From the NCBI RefSeq assembly GCF_918797505.1, contig NC_092800.1:35144263-35208262 (forward strand): DNA of 64,000 nucleotides, in the 5' to 3' direction. Every line of letters begins with the position of its first letter. Within the stretch, counting starts at the first letter, position 1. The translations under genes and the position numbers were made by a program. The stretch is from Bemisia tabaci (Eukaryota > Arthropoda > Insecta > Hemiptera > Aleyrodidae). A model generated the notes under the pieces. That model saw only the letters and a program-made list of their open reading frames with translations, did no database searches and had not been told where the DNA came from. Of this stretch, positions 1 to 11,174 are shown in pieces.

Positions 1-41
1 ACTAACGACTCAGAAATTAGAAATGAAAAATATAAGAAACT

Positions 42-115
42 AGGGGGTCTGTCCCCTGGCCGCTACGCGGCCCAACCCCCGGGGCCCCGCGCGCCTCCGA
101 AAGCCGCTTCGCGGC
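42..115. repeat. GC-rich short-hairpin cluster
   Basis: A GC-rich island in AT-rich DNA contains short perfect stem-loops: AGGGG/CCCCT around 42-57, GGCCG-CTACG-CGGCC at 58-72 and GCCG-CTTCG-CGGC at 103-115. The five-base loops CTACG and CTTCG are the same as those in the larger array at 41745-41897, so the two clusters are probably related. It may be the 5' end of another copy of that element; no boundary is visible. Confidence 0.6.
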
Positions 116-126
116 CAGCGAAACCG

Positions 127-787
127 TCGAAATCCCCCGTTGGCTGTTAATTAGCAAATATTTTCAATTGGCAAAACGATAGCAAAAAAATTGAGAGTGA
201 ATAACGAAACAATGTTTCAAGGAGAAATTTCCGAGAAAAATCAGGGAGCTTCCTTCTCAAGTTTGCTGGCATCTTGAAGAATCTTTGAAATCATTGCCCC
301 AGGCTGCTTCAGCGTCTCGCTTCACCTCGTCTACCTGGGGCAGGTGACCTATGCAAAACTGCATCGAGTGCAGGGCTCTTTGTGCCGCCGGTTGTTGCAT
401 GCCGACGCGACCTTGGGTCCTCGGCGTGCGACTTCCCGTCGCCGTTGACAATGGATGCTGAGCAAAAAAGAATGGATTCTGATTTGGGAGAGGCTCGTGT
501 GCATCGTAGATGACGCGGTGCGCAACCGCGGTAGCTATTAAAAAAGCAAGGGGGAAAAAAAAAAAAAAAAAAAAAAAAAACGGATACTCTGAGTCTCGCG
601 CCGAAAAGGTCATTACGGTGCGTGAAATTACTTTCGGAGGGACACCGGTGTATCTGTTGCAATCTTCACGGTCGGCCACGCCGGTTTCCCACAATTTTAA
701 AACGTAACGGAGCCAAGGTGGCAGGTCCCTTGAAAACGAGTCCCCGCTAGTTGATATCCGCTGAAAAATTGATCTACGCCTACTTAA
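127..787. other. unassigned, with poly-A tract
   Basis: This stretch holds a poly-A run at about 556-580 and a moderately GC-rich block at 300-480. A long minus-strand open frame crosses the tract and reads it as polyphenylalanine. I recognise no domain and see no gene. Confidence 0.5.
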
Positions 788-825
788 CTGCCGAGCTAAG
801 GAAAAACGTCGTATGAACATTCTAT
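788..825 (+). repeat. N-family MITE, left-end fragment
   Basis: About 38 bases match the N terminus (CTGCCG.GCTAAGGAA and CGTATGAACATTC). No matching right end follows, so this is a solo end or truncated copy. Confidence 0.6.
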
Positions 826-1074
826 GCAATTTCGTAACACAATCCGTTTATCAAGTTCCCGGATAGATTCTGCGTGTTTTTCGGTTTATTCCTCTGACAT
901 TTCATCATTCCAATTTCCCAATTCGAATACTGATAAAAACGCCTGTCAGATAAGAAAAAGGTTAGGAAAAAACAAGGATTTTCACAAGTAAGCGTCGAAA
1001 GGAGCAATATGAGATTCTGATTTAAACTCTCACGAAACGAGCTCCGCGACGCTGTAATTGTTGCTGGTTACTTT

Positions 1075-1239
1075 CAGTGGCGTGGCGTGCTTTGCGATAT
1101 ATCGATTGTTATGTAATTTAAACCTATGGAAAAGGATCGATAATCAGGGTGTTCGCAGCGAACACCTTACTAATCGATTCTTCACCATAGGTTTAAATAG
1201 CAGAACAATCGATTTATCGCAAAGCACGCCACGCCACTG
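1075..1239. mobile_element. O-family hAT-like MITE
   Basis: A 165-bp near-palindrome has termini CAGTGGCGTGGCGTG and GCCACGCCACTG. The 8-bp sequence GTTACTTT flanks it perfectly at 1067-1074 and 1240-1247. An 8-bp TSD with a CAGTG terminus is the hAT pattern. There is no coding capacity, so it is non-autonomous. The interior carries the GATCGATAA...GTTCGCAGCGAACACC core shared by other O copies. Confidence 0.85.
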
Positions 1240-1439
1240 GTTACTTTTTGATTATCACCGCATAAATTTTCTGCAACCTCGGTTAGAGACTACCTGATTA
1301 CACTGTCTGGAAAACAAATTGACTCCGGAAACTAGTTCAGTTGGCCGCGTTGGGCGAACTGCACCGTTCGGTGCACCCGCAATATCGCGTGATGAGTGGG
1401 AGGTCGGGACATCACATCTCGACAGAAGCTCCTCCGGAC

Positions 1440-1573
1440 TTGATTCTGACGTATTTAATTCAAAAGGAACTATATCCATTCTGATGTGAGCACTGAGATC
1501 CGTAAGAACTGACGCATGACAGGGCTCGCGTCGCAATCGATATAGTTCCTTTTGATTTAAACGCGTCCGTTTT
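1440..1573. repeat. small fold-back repeat
   Basis: Two arms of about 25-30 bp containing CAAAAGGAACTATAT and its reverse complement lie at about 1447-1475 and 1534-1565. Class unknown. Confidence 0.5.
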
Positions 1574-1828
1574 TCAGCGAAACCCGCGCACGGGAGCTCC
1601 CCGACACGAAAACCGAGCGTGAAGGCTCGAATCAAACAAATATCACCAACTCCTGTTCATGCCGTGTCCGTTAATTCGGCATGCTGCGAAAAGGTGTTTG
1701 TTTTTTGCAAACATTAAGCCCTGCGGCCGGGCTACAGGGGTGCAGGAAGTTCTTAGCCCTCCCCAGAATTCGCTAATTTTCCATAATTGCGCCTCTACGT
1801 AAAATGGATTGCATTTTGCAAAAAAGAA
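1574..1828. other. unassigned
   Basis: I see no gene or clear repeat. The 3' edge contains GGATTGCATTTTGCA, a phrase that recurs near S- and R-type repeats. Confidence 0.4.
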
Positions 1829-2176
1829 CACTGGAAAAAAAAACACATTGGATCTAGAGTCCAGACTCGGAAAAACATTTTAAATTTTAGGGGGGTGCGT
1901 CCATAATATAGGGTTTCCATTTAAATGCCCCAGTCAGGGAGTACCGGGAAATGTCAAGGGAGTCCAGACTCTTAAAAACATCGACAAGAAAAAGTACTCT
2001 TGATTCAATCAGAATCTAGCTTAAATGAAGAACCAAGCCTCTTAATTTAAGCGAATTTCGTTTTAATTCAAGCAAAAATCCGATTGAATCAAGAGTATTT
2101 TTTCTTGTCAATGTTTTCAAGAGTCTGGACTCTGTGTTTTTTTTTTTTTTTTTTTCTTTTTTTTTTTTTTCCAGTG
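1829..2176. mobile_element. A-family MITE with 91-bp insertion
   Basis: Termini are CACTGG + poly-A and poly-T + CCAGTG, flanked by AA on each side. A 91-bp segment at 1869-1959 interrupts the left arm and is bracketed by a 12-bp direct repeat of GAGTCCAGACTC (1857-1868 and 1960-1971). The segment resembles the M-like sequence near 13826. The right end has an expanded poly-T tract. Confidence 0.8.
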
Positions 2177-2214
2177 AACCAGGAGCGTGCCAACGTCTGG
2201 TTGTGCAACTTCTT

Positions 2215-2450
2215 TCACCTTGCAAATATAAACTGATCATCTAAACAAGTTTTATCTTTACTTTCAATGAACTATGAATTCAAGACGAAAATTATCCGAG
2301 TTTCTCTAATTTTTTTAATGATTTCAGGAATTTTTTGCGAAAAAAGTAAGTTGTGCGATCCTAAGAAGCAACATTGGAATGCTCTGCTTGGTTCCTTTTT
2401 GGAAAATGCAATCCATATAACGCGCTTAACAGCTTCCTTACTTAAAAGCA
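2215..2450 (+). repeat. R dispersed repeat
   Basis: It shares ordered phrases with 7745-7960, including CAAATATAAACTGATCA, AACAAGTTTTATC and GTAAGTTGTGC.ATCCTA. Function and class unknown. Confidence 0.55.
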
Positions 2451-2839
2451 ACGCGCTTAAAAGTTTCCTTCCCCACAAGCAGGGCGCTAGAAAGACTTTC
2501 AGCAAATAAAACAACTTGCATGAAAGTTCTCTTCCCCAAATGCACGCTTGAAATGCATCTAGCACAAATGAATTACATTTTGCAATAAGGAACCACTATC
2601 TCTGGCTCTCCCATAAAAGCACATATCTGCATAGGGAAACCAACGGCATGTATTTTGTTTCTAAAATGGGCCAGAAATAGTGGTGCCTTGTTGCAAAATG
2701 CGCTTCTCTGCTTTTTCCCCCAAAAACAAGGGGAGAAAAAGTCCTCCCCAATTTTTACAAATTTTTACAGCCCTCCCCAATTCTCACGCGAGCGGCTGCG
2801 CGATCATGATCGCTTGATCGAGAACATTCTGCACCCGAA

Positions 2840-2960
2840 ATTGATGGACAAAGTTACGGGCAAATGAGGAAAAGGGGACATGGAGCGATCCTATTGGTTG
2901 AAACGGGTGATTGTTATAGACTAAAGGGAAAATGATAGATTTACTACTTAAACTACCAAA
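2840..2960 (+). repeat. E-family fragment
   Basis: It matches the first half of E elements (ATGGACAAAG, GGAGCGATCCTATTGGTTG, TATAGACTAAAGGGAAAATGA). The second half is missing. Confidence 0.6.
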
Positions 2961-3016
2961 ATAATATGGCGAGGAGAAATTCGACCAAACGGACGACTTT
3001 TCGCCGCTTTTGTATA

Positions 3017-3269
3017 CTGCCTTGCTGAGGAAGAACGCCGTATGAACATTCGAGAGTTGCCAAATTTCCTTCGATGAAATGTTTATTATTGAGGAAAATT
3101 ATGAATATTTTTCCTTGAAATTTTCCCAAGTTTTAGATCACATTACAAACAAAAATATCTGAGAAATTGGCAGGGAAATGTTCAAAAATTCTCCTGAAAA
3201 TTAGTGATTTGCCGGGGGAAATTTGGCAACGCCTGAAGGCTCATACGGCGTTTCTCCTTAGCACGGCAG
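3017..3269. mobile_element. N-family MITE
   Basis: A 253-bp inverted-repeat element has termini CTGCC.TGCT.AGGAAGAACGCCGTATG and the complement, flanked by TATA on both sides (3013-3016 and 3270-3273). It is non-coding. The 4-bp TSD is supported by other copies. Confidence 0.85.
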
Positions 3270-3791
3270 TATAGTGGGTGCGGAAAGCGAGGCAACAACC
3301 TCTCGCCACCAAAGCGTGAAAACTGAGCGACTTTCACCGGACGCCAGCGCCGCTTTTCCTCAAATCAGCTGATTCATCGGGCGGGAAACAAACGAACCAA
3401 CTGGACCATCGCCGTACAAGCTGGACCATTTTATCCTGTCAAGGGAGCTCGTAGCGAATGCTCGTTGCTCTGCTTGACGCCTCTAATTCGATCTTTCATT
3501 GATCAGAATAGGCTCGGTCGAGTTTCACCGCAAACCAACGGAAATAGCAAATTGCAAAGTTACAAGTAAAATTGGGCTGGGTTTAATAGAAACACACCAT
3601 TTTTCCGGGAAAGTTCCAGGTTCGTTAGCTGGTGGGCAGATACTCTCTCACTCAGTGGGCTTGGTTCCTTTTCTTTGAATTCAGTTCGAACCATGCCACC
3701 AAAAACACTAATAAGATATTACTTCTCGCCGAAACCCTCACCTCGTTGCACAAATGAACAAACGAACATGCAGCAGTTGATCTAAATTAAA
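3270..3791. other. unassigned
   Basis: Single-copy-looking sequence within this window. No coding or RNA feature is recognised. Confidence 0.4.
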
Positions 3792-4091
3792 CAGGGTGTC
3801 AGCATCAGGGGTTTCCCTATTCTATTAGGATTTGAGGTGTGAATCAAGATTTAATCCCGATTTCATCAGGATTTGATGAAAAATCGGTCGTAAAAGCAGG
3901 ATTTGAGAAAAGTCGGCTGTCCGATCGGATTTTTCATGCTTTCGCTTACACTTATGCAGAAATTGTAATATTTCTCCGCAAAAAATCAGGATTTGGAAAA
4001 ATTTTGAAATCAGGATTTAGCAGCCAAAAATCAGGAAAAATAAGGATTTCACCAGGATTTTCCAATATGAAAATAAAAACTAGACACCCTG
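3792..4091. mobile_element. G-family MITE
   Basis: The termini are CAGGGTGTC and GACACCCTG, with a perfect 5-bp TSD TTAAA (3787-3791 and 4092-4096). The interior repeats short phrases such as ATCAGGATTT and AAATCAGGA. The reading frame through it is a by-product of repeat composition. Confidence 0.85.
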
Positions 4092-4154
4092 TTAAAAATT
4101 TTAAGGAACAATTTTTTTTCTTTTTTCCCTTTTTTTCTCTATCTTTTACGAGAA

Positions 4155-4370
4155 CAGGGTGTCTAGCTTCAGGAAAAACCGGAAAATATCAGGAATTTTG
4201 GCCGATCAGGAAAGAATCAGGAAAATCGAAAAAATCGGACGTTTTATCAGGAATTTTTCTTACGCGAATCTCCTCAGCGGAGAAAGTCTTACTGCTTTTT
4301 GCCTACCGTGTCAGGAGTCGAGAAAAATCAGGAAAATATCAGGAATTTTCTAAATGAAAAAAATCAGTAA

Positions 4371-4401
<31 letters not shown>

Positions 4402-4474
4402 ATTAGGAATTTTTTTTATAAAATATCAGGAAAATATCAGGATTTTTCAAAATTTAAAAATACTAGACACCCTG
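4155..4474. mobile_element. G-family MITE with poly-T tract
   Basis: The termini are CAGGGTGTCTAGC and CTAGACACCCTG, with a perfect 5-bp TSD GAGAA (4150-4154 and 4475-4479). It lies 63 bp from the preceding G copy in the same orientation. The interior holds a T tract at about 4371-4397. Confidence 0.85.
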
Positions 4475-4479
4475 GAGAA

Positions 4480-5162
4480 GTTCTGCCGCAAATTCAGCCC
4501 ACAGGAAAAACAGAAGTCAAACTGGAATCCTAGGACTTTTTAAAGTTGCAAACCTGCGAGAAGCAAATGACGTTAGGCAATAAATTTTCCCGGAGCTGCG
4601 TCAACGATGACACTGAAAATCAGCGCGGCCGCAATTAACACTATCCAGCATTACGACACAACATATCAACGGTCCTCGTCCGCGCCGACAATTATTCTTG
4701 TTTGCACGCACTTATTAACGGCCGGCTCGCGGGGATCGCGATCATCGACCCTGTCGCGTCGTCGACCGTAGAGGAAAGAACGTATCTACACTCCAATGTT
4801 GCAAAATTTCCACCCGCAAATTCGTTTTAAACAACTCGTCGATGCCGGAATCACGCGCTGCATTTGGCAGCTAAATATGGAGGTCAACAGTCATCGTTCA
4901 TAATAGCTGAAATTTCGGAAAGTCGAGTTATTTCAATCCAGATGTGTATCAAATCCATTCGAATAGTTCAGACAAATCCAACATTATCCGATGGTCGCTG
5001 AGAATCTTTGCTGAATTTTGCGCGTGTCGCACGAAATTCAGGCATCGGGACGATGACTTCCACATTTTCAAGCCACATTCAGCGTGTGATTGCGGCATCA
5101 GTTTTCAGTTTGCATGCGAAATCATTAAAATTCCTGCACCGAAATTACATCATCTCTCTGTA
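4480..5162. other. unassigned
   Basis: No repeat shared within the window and no convincing coding sequence. A mildly GC-rich patch is at 4620-4770. Confidence 0.4.
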
Positions 5163-5538
5163 CACTGAAAGAAAAAAGGAAAAAAAAAAAAAACCCCGGC
5201 TGTGGAATTCTCACCCACTACTTACGGGCTGTTTAGACTCATCGTCCGCGTTCCGGGCTCAGAGGTCGAAAGTTCCGGATGCTGCAGCCGTAGCTTCGAT
5301 TTCCTAGGTGCTATACCCGGAACTTTCGGCCTCGGAGCCTGGAACGCGGAGGATGAGTCTAAATAGCCTGTAAGTAGTAAGTACGAATTCCACCGTCGGA
5401 ATTTTTTTCCCGAAGTTCCGAAAGTTCCGGGCGTAGCACTCGGAGCAATCGAAGCTACGGCTTCAGCATCCGGAACTATCGGCCTCTGAGTCCGGAACGG
5501 ACAGTATGTCTTTATAGCCCGAACGTTTTTTTTTTTCG
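5163..5538. mobile_element. D-family fold-back element
   Basis: It begins CACTGAAAG + poly-A after TA. The interior is strongly self-complementary: CTTACGGGCTGTTTAGACTC...GAGTCTAAATAGCCTGTAAG spans about 5221-5376, followed by a second partial repeat to about 5520. The right terminus is degraded. A shorter relative is at 10405-10546. Confidence 0.65.
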
Positions 5539-6129
5539 TATAAAAAATGATTTTTTTGGGACTAATTTTGCAACCTTAGACCGGAGTTATGTTCCTTCAT
5601 CCGAAGAGCGACGCGCGACGATGATGCGCGCTCGACGCGAGCTTTCTTATCGGGCGCGGGGCTCAATTAACGACGCCGTTGACGAGTGACTCGGAGGAAA
5701 ATGCTCATCAATGCCGAATCAATATTCTCGCATAACGTTTCAATTGAGGTCAATTAAAAGCCGGTCGTCTTCGCCTCGCAGACGACTGTCAATTGAAAAC
5801 AAGCGCCGCGCCGAGGAATCCTCCCGCGAGAAACCGACGAGGGCGACGACCCCGCTCGGGATCCCCAAGAATCCGGGTTCGATTCTCGATTCGTCCGGAT
5901 TCCATCGGGAGAGGTCTCTGTGTGGATGTCACTTCCTCGGGAAAAGGGAGCTTTGTCCGCGGATACAAACTTTTCAGGAAAACCCCTAGTTGTTGTCGTC
6001 AAGTAGTGAAGGAACTGAGAAAATTGAATGGCTTATTGCGCTGGTCACAGAATCGTGTTTTGATGCTTGATTCTTATCGATTGGATAAAAATAATAAGAC
6101 CTGTCCGAACCGCGACTTTCTACGTTCAG
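5539..6129. other. unassigned, locally GC-rich
   Basis: A GC-rich patch at 5590-5960 supports overlapping open frames on both strands. None has a recognisable domain. Confidence 0.4.
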
Positions 6130-6441
6130 CAGGGTGTCTACAAGTCCGGAATTTCCGGAAAGTCCGGAAATAGTACTGATTTCTTAAGAGCGGTCCGGAA
6201 GTACTGAAAAAGTGCGGAAATTCTTCAAGATGGTCCGGAATTTTGGTCATTTATTTGTTATTCTTGTCGCAATGTGAGCGAGAAATTGAAATTTTTGAAA
6301 TCGTTCGAATTTCGTCCAAATGGAGTTATTGAAAAAGCACTGAATTTTTCTGCTAAGGAGGTACTGAATTGCTTGGGAATGTACTGAAAAAGTACTGTAA
6401 AAGTACTGATTTTCGGTCAGCCTGTTTTGGTAGACACCCTG
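6130..6441. mobile_element. K-family MITE
   Basis: The termini are CAGGGTGTCTACAAGTCCGG and GTAGACACCCTG. The interior holds alternating AGTACTGAAAAAGT and GGTCCGGAA phrases. It shares its outer 11 bp with G elements but not its interior. No clean TSD is seen for this copy. Confidence 0.8.
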
Positions 6442-6475
6442 CAGAACAATATTTGGACTGCATTTTACAATGAAG

Positions 6476-7035
6476 AATGGACCACTAGACAAGGTACGAA
6501 GTTAAGCATTTTGATACATGTCTCTTAACCAAAATTTCACGTAGAACTCGACCCCAGCAACGGAAATTACTGAAATCAACTCGTAAGCAACATATTTAAT
6601 GTTTCTTCCCCGTGAATTCAAACCTCCCGCTCATGAAAATTCAATGGTCTATGTGAGTCAAATCGCACACTAAACAGTACCGTGATAGTCTCTGTGATAC
6701 GAAAATATGACAACCTCAATCTTGACGCTTTGGCTCAGCAATGGCTAATTGTTTACACTTTGAACAATAAAGGGTGGGAAAGGAACAATGCTCAATTGAG
6801 AATTTTGCCACAACTGTTAATAGTTGTAGGGCGCGATTTGACTCACGTAGAGTATTGAGTTTCTTGTGACCGGGCAATTTCAATTTCCCGTAACCATTGT
6901 GAAATTAAAACGCTAATATCTTAGTTAGGAACTAATTACAGTAATTTTTGATGCAAGAATCGTGTTTTATGTGAAATTCTGGTGTAGAAACATGCATCAG
7001 AATGCTTTACTTCATACCTTATTTAGTAGTCCATT
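6476..7035. mobile_element. Q long-TIR fold-back element
   Basis: A roughly 560-bp element has inverted arms of about 150 bp. They start AATGGACCACTAGACAAGGT, include TTTCACGTA and end at AGTCCATT. A full relative is at 19354-19916 and a half copy at about 7400-7547. The middle has no coding sequence. Confidence 0.75.
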
Positions 7036-7220
7036 CGCTCTAAAAAAGCGAATAAACAGAACTCTCCTAACTTTGCGCGGAAAAAATGTTCTATCGGGAG
7101 AAACGAGGCAATGTTGAAATGCTCACACAGCGTCGAGACACAACATGGGCCCTTTAAGCCCCATTTATTCGATACCGCGATTATTCTATCGCGAGTTCGA
7201 ATGATCGGGCCGAACACAGT

Positions 7221-7400
7221 GCGACCGACGTTTGACGCATATTAGCGCCTGCAAGACTGAAGGAACACTTCATGCATTGCGCCAAACAGTACGATCGGAG
7301 TGACACACATTTTAGCGCCTACAAGACTGCATGAATACTTCTCGCATTACGCCAAATGCAGTGCAGTCGGTTAGTTGGAGTGAAACACATATTAGCGCCT
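7221..7400 (+). repeat. P repeat array (two to three units)
   Basis: Imperfect units contain TTAGCGCCT.CAAGACTG, GAA.ACTTC and CGCATT.CGCCAAA. Very similar blocks are at 63760-63915 and, more divergent, at 31010-31275. Each unit resembles one arm of the hairpins at 15668 and 47779. Confidence 0.7.
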
Positions 7401-7547
7401 GTAATGTAAAGTTAAAACGTCAATATCTTTGTAAGGAGTTGATTTCAGTAATTTTCGATGCAAGAATTGTGTTCTACGTGAAATTCTGGTTTAGAAATGT
7501 GTATCAGAATGCTTAAAATCGTACATTGGTTAGTGATCCATTGCATT
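7400..7547 (-). repeat. Q element, one arm only
   Basis: It matches the right arm of Q (GATGCAAGAAT.GTGTT, GTGAAATTCTGGT, TATCAGAATGCTT) and abuts the P array directly. The opposite arm is absent. Confidence 0.65.
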
Positions 7548-7744
7548 CCTGGCTCATTTTAAAAACAACGTATGTGCCATTCGGTTTCCCAATGCGATCA
7601 GATGATTTTAAGGATGGGTCAGAAATTTTGGTTCCTTATTTCAGAATGTGGCCCATTTAATGTTCTACAGAATAGGATTGCATTTTACACAAAGGACCAA
7701 GAGCATTCCAAAGTCGCTATTGGATTGCACCAAAAAAGATGGTG

Positions 7745-7960
7745 CGACTTTTTTTATCTTGCAAATATAAACTGATCAGCTTAACAAGTTTTATCGTTAC
7801 TCCCAATAAAGTAGAAATTCTAGCCGAAAATCGCCTTTGCAAATTCAATTTTTTGCATGACTTTCGTAATTTTATTGCAAAGAATGTAAGTTGTGCAATC
7901 CTAGCATCATTGAAATCCTCTTGGTCCCTTTTTGCAACATGCAATCTGAATGAAATCTTC
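7745..7960 (+). repeat. R dispersed repeat
   Basis: This is the second copy of the repeat at 2215-2450. The preceding 150 bp share the phrase AAAAACAACG.ATGTGCCATT with the S element region near 46440. Confidence 0.55.
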
Positions 7961-8000
7961 TGAAATAATCTGTATTTTTCTGAATTTCTTACTTTTTTCA

Positions 8001-9210
8001 TTTTAGACGATGAATCCCGGGACGAATTCGGGGAAAATTCCTTAACTTAGATATCAGGGAAACTGGAGGTTGTCGATACTGGGTGTCTGAAGGGGTGTAA
8101 AAACATGAAAGTACAAGAAAGCCATAAGACGGGGAAAAATAAACTTTATTCTGGAATGACAAATGAGGGAAAATGGGGTATTTTCGCAGAAAATATTGAA
8201 ATTTGTTCTTAGCCCTCTATTCTTCCTCTGACGAAATTACAGTTTTGACGATCCACGGACTGAAGATTTCGGAATATCATAACCCACGCTACATTGCGTT
8301 CTGTTGGGAAAGTTCGCAGCTCGCAACTTCCATTGTTCCAAGTTCTTTCTTCTCCTCCTTCCCCATCCCGAGTTGTTTTCTTTCAAGTTGTTTTTTCGAG
8401 ACAGACCGGATTGCAAAGAAAGATCCAGAGAATGTCCTGAAAGGAAAACGAATTACAGAGGCCGGAGATAAATCGAGACACTCGTCCGTACATATTAATT
8501 ATTTTGAAGCAGCTTGAATAGGGCGTATAATTGCGAGTGTCCGAATTGCGAACCCGTTCCTCTGCAGCTGTCTTTTTCTTTCTTTCTTTTCTGAGGGGCC
8601 CAAAAAAAATTACGTCATTCTCAGACTGTTTGACCACATCTAAAAGTCTACGTTTTACACCTAGGTCCTTTTTATTGAGGTCTGCAGATTGTCTAGCTTG
8701 TGGTACAAAGCTCTAAATTTTATGGACATCTTGCATGTCTGCTGTATTTTAAAATACCGGTCTTATTAATACCTGCAATTGAAATTGCCTACATTTAATA
8801 GCTATCTGTAATTTTTCATTTCTTCTTTAAATATGGCTATGGAAAACCTCTTAGCCTTGAAAGTTGCCGAGTTTTTCTTATTCTTTTTTCTCAAACATTC
8901 GTTCGTCAAACCGAGAATACTCTTTTCTTTGTTTAAGATAATTAACAAATTTTCTCCTACAGTGCAGTCGGATGTTTCTTTCATATCAATGCGTTAATTA
9001 ACTTTTTCTTGCCTCTGAAACAGTTTTAAACCAAAATCCGTCCTAAATTAGATGAAGATCCAACATTATCATGCCTGTGCCACACTGCCAAGTACATTGC
9101 CTAAGCCGACTCATCAAAGATAATTAAATGCAAAAATTATTTAATGAACAAATCAAAAAGTTTTTCACGACGACCTCATCGCCCTCTCCTGATGATTCCC
9201 TCTACAGTTA
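8001..9210. other. unassigned
   Basis: About 1.2 kb with no clear repeat or gene. The first 150 bp have M-like phrases (ATCAGGGAAACTGG) and GGGTGTCTGAAGG, possibly old transposon debris. Confidence 0.4.
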
Positions 9211-9445
9211 CACTGAAAAAAAGAACACATTAATTGGATCTGGAGTCCAGACGCTTAAAAACATCGACAAGAAAAAATACTCTTGATTCAATCAGATTTA
9301 AGCTTAAATCAAGAACCGAGCCTCTTAATTTGGGCGGATTTCCCTTTGATTTAAGCTTAAATCTGATTGAATCAAGAGTCCTTTTTCTTGTCAATGTTTT
9401 CAAGAGTCTGGACTCTAGATCAAAAGTGTTTTTTTTTTTCCAGTG
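9211..9445. mobile_element. A-family MITE
   Basis: The termini are CACTG + poly-A and poly-T + CCAGTG, flanked by TA on both sides. The long inverted arms carry GAGTCCAGACGCTTAAAAAC and ACTCTTGATTCAATCAGATT. Copies translate to similar peptides in several frames, but this is a palindromic non-coding element. Confidence 0.85.
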
Positions 9446-9597
9446 TACGAGACGTGAATGATCGATCATCGATATTTCCTCATTTGAAGCTACGGTAAAG
9501 AATCGATTGTTAAGGTGCTCGTTGCAAACTTCCTATATATCGACCTTTTTTCATAGATTTAAATGGTTAATAAATCGATTTATCGCAGAGCACGCCA
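9446..9597. repeat. O-like degenerate copy
   Basis: It contains the O interior (GTGAATGATCGATCATCGATAT, AAGAATCGATTGTTAAGGTG, ATCGATTTATCGCA.AGCACGCCA). The terminal 10-15 bp are degraded at both ends, and it directly follows an A copy. Confidence 0.6.
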
Positions 9598-10200
9598 ATG
9601 AAGCTTTACCGAGTGCGAAGCTGAAAACTCCCGGCTCAGAAATGAAATCGTTTCTGAGAGTTCAAGATCATGGTGGATGATCATGCGACGCATTAGGACT
9701 CGCGGAAACCAAACCGGATGGTTGCATCTGACCTTACCCGGAATCAACGTGGAGTAACATTGAGGTGCTGTTTTTGTCAAAGGCAAAAAAAGACATGCAG
9801 GAATGCCTCTCTTGCCTCGTGCAGAATGAGACAAAAGCGACATGATGAAGTCGGTCCGTTTTGGCAGCCGCGTAATTTTTCGTAAATTCTTGCGGGTTAT
9901 TTCAGAGAACGTTTACCTCATGGTAACGTAACGCGATGGTTGAACGTTGGATTTTTATTCTGTTGGTTACATCCAACTATCTTGTATTCCATCAGCTGCA
10001 ACCTTAATTAAATTAGCTCCCCAACTCTTCTAATCTCCAGTGTCAAATAATTTGGCGGAAACAGTGAGAGAGCGTGAACTTTGGCGATCCTTCATATCAT
10101 TTTGAAGCAGGAAGCTCAAAAAAGCGCTTAGGAGACGGAGATTGTGATGTCAGCTGTGTATTTCAGACTTTTCCGATGCGCTCATCGTGATTTTTGAGCT
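9598..10200. other. unassigned
   Basis: No gene or shared repeat recognised. Confidence 0.4.
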
Positions 10201-10208
10201 ATTCTCTG

Positions 10209-10372
10209 CAGTGGCGTGGCGTGAATGATCGATCATCGATATTTCTCCATTTGAAGCTACGGTAAAGAATCGATTATTAAGGTGTTCGCTGCGAACACCC
10301 TGTCTATCGATTCTTTTCCATATGTTTGAATGACAGATCTATGGATATATCGCAAAGCACGCCACGCCACTG
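10209..10372. mobile_element. O-family hAT-like MITE
   Basis: A 164-bp near-palindrome has termini CAGTGGCGTGGCGTG and GCCACGCCACTG. The 8-bp ATTCTCTG is repeated exactly at 10201-10208 and 10373-10380. Confidence 0.88.
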
Positions 10373-10404
10373 ATTCTCTGTAGGAAATGACTCTTCTTTT
10401 CGCT

Positions 10405-10546
10405 CACTGATATAAAACTCCGGCCGCACTTACGGGCTATACAGACATACAGTCTACGTTCCGGGCGTAAAACCAGGAGCAATCGAAGCTACGGCTCCAG
10501 CACCCGTAACTTTCGGCCTCTGAGCCCGTAACTTTTCTTTTCAGTG
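10405..10546. mobile_element. D-family short copy
   Basis: It starts CACTG and ends CAGTG, flanked by CT on each side (a 2-bp TSD). The interior shares ACTTACGGGCTAT, CGTTCCGGGC, GGAGCAATCGAAGCTACGGC and TTTCGGCCTCTGAGCCCG with 5163-5538. Confidence 0.7.
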
Positions 10547-11174
10547 CTCTAGCAGTTGAAGTTTCCAACAGGCTCATTCCACACAACGTTTTGATTCCTA
10601 GCTATAACTTTATCGACAGAAATTCACGGTTAGTTCCTCGGTGTTTCAAGTTTCGAGCTTTTGCCACAAATCGCTTATTCACAGCTCATCGTCGCATCGA
10701 GAGCGGCACGTTCTGGCGATGGCTTCTGGGCTCGCTTTTATCATCGTGGGTTCCCGGTTCATTTCCCCGAGCTCCGACTTGGCATCGGTATACGAGTGCT
10801 AAAGTGGCTGAGGACACACCGTGAATACAAATTCAACGCCGTCAAGGAGCTGTTGCAGATCGGCCAGGAAATGCGTGTTTTTTGCGCGATTCGCCGGTGA
10901 AATTAAGGCAAAATCCAGGCGATCTTGATCGAGAAACTGGTCGCAATGACCGGTCGTCAGGTGTCGTTCTGTCTCGCGCGGTCGTATTTGCTTTCGAAAG
11001 AAGCCAGGAAAGCTCATAATAGTCGAGAATTTCATTTCAGGTGATTTTTTTTCTCGTTTCATCGTATTTTTTTAAATGTTTGTGTCTGGTCGTGTTTTCT
11101 TGGAATCGAACGAGGGTGCAACAGGTACTAGTTTCTTTCTTCATTTTTTTACATTCATAGTGAATGCAGTCCTA
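10547..11174. other. unassigned
   Basis: Mixed-composition DNA with short open frames on both strands. No recognisable domain. Confidence 0.4.

Noticed and set aside
257..829. 190-codon minus-strand open frame
   Set aside because: It runs through a poly-A tract read as polyphenylalanine and overlaps an N fragment; no recognisable domain.
3839..4357. 172-codon plus-strand open frame
   Set aside because: It spans two G elements and their poly-T spacer, and its repeats mirror the ATCAGGATTT units of the MITE.
9234..9461. Recurrent peptide LESRLLKTLTRK in several loci and both strands, resembling a conserved small protein
   Set aside because: It is the translation of the palindromic arms of the A MITE, seen in every copy.
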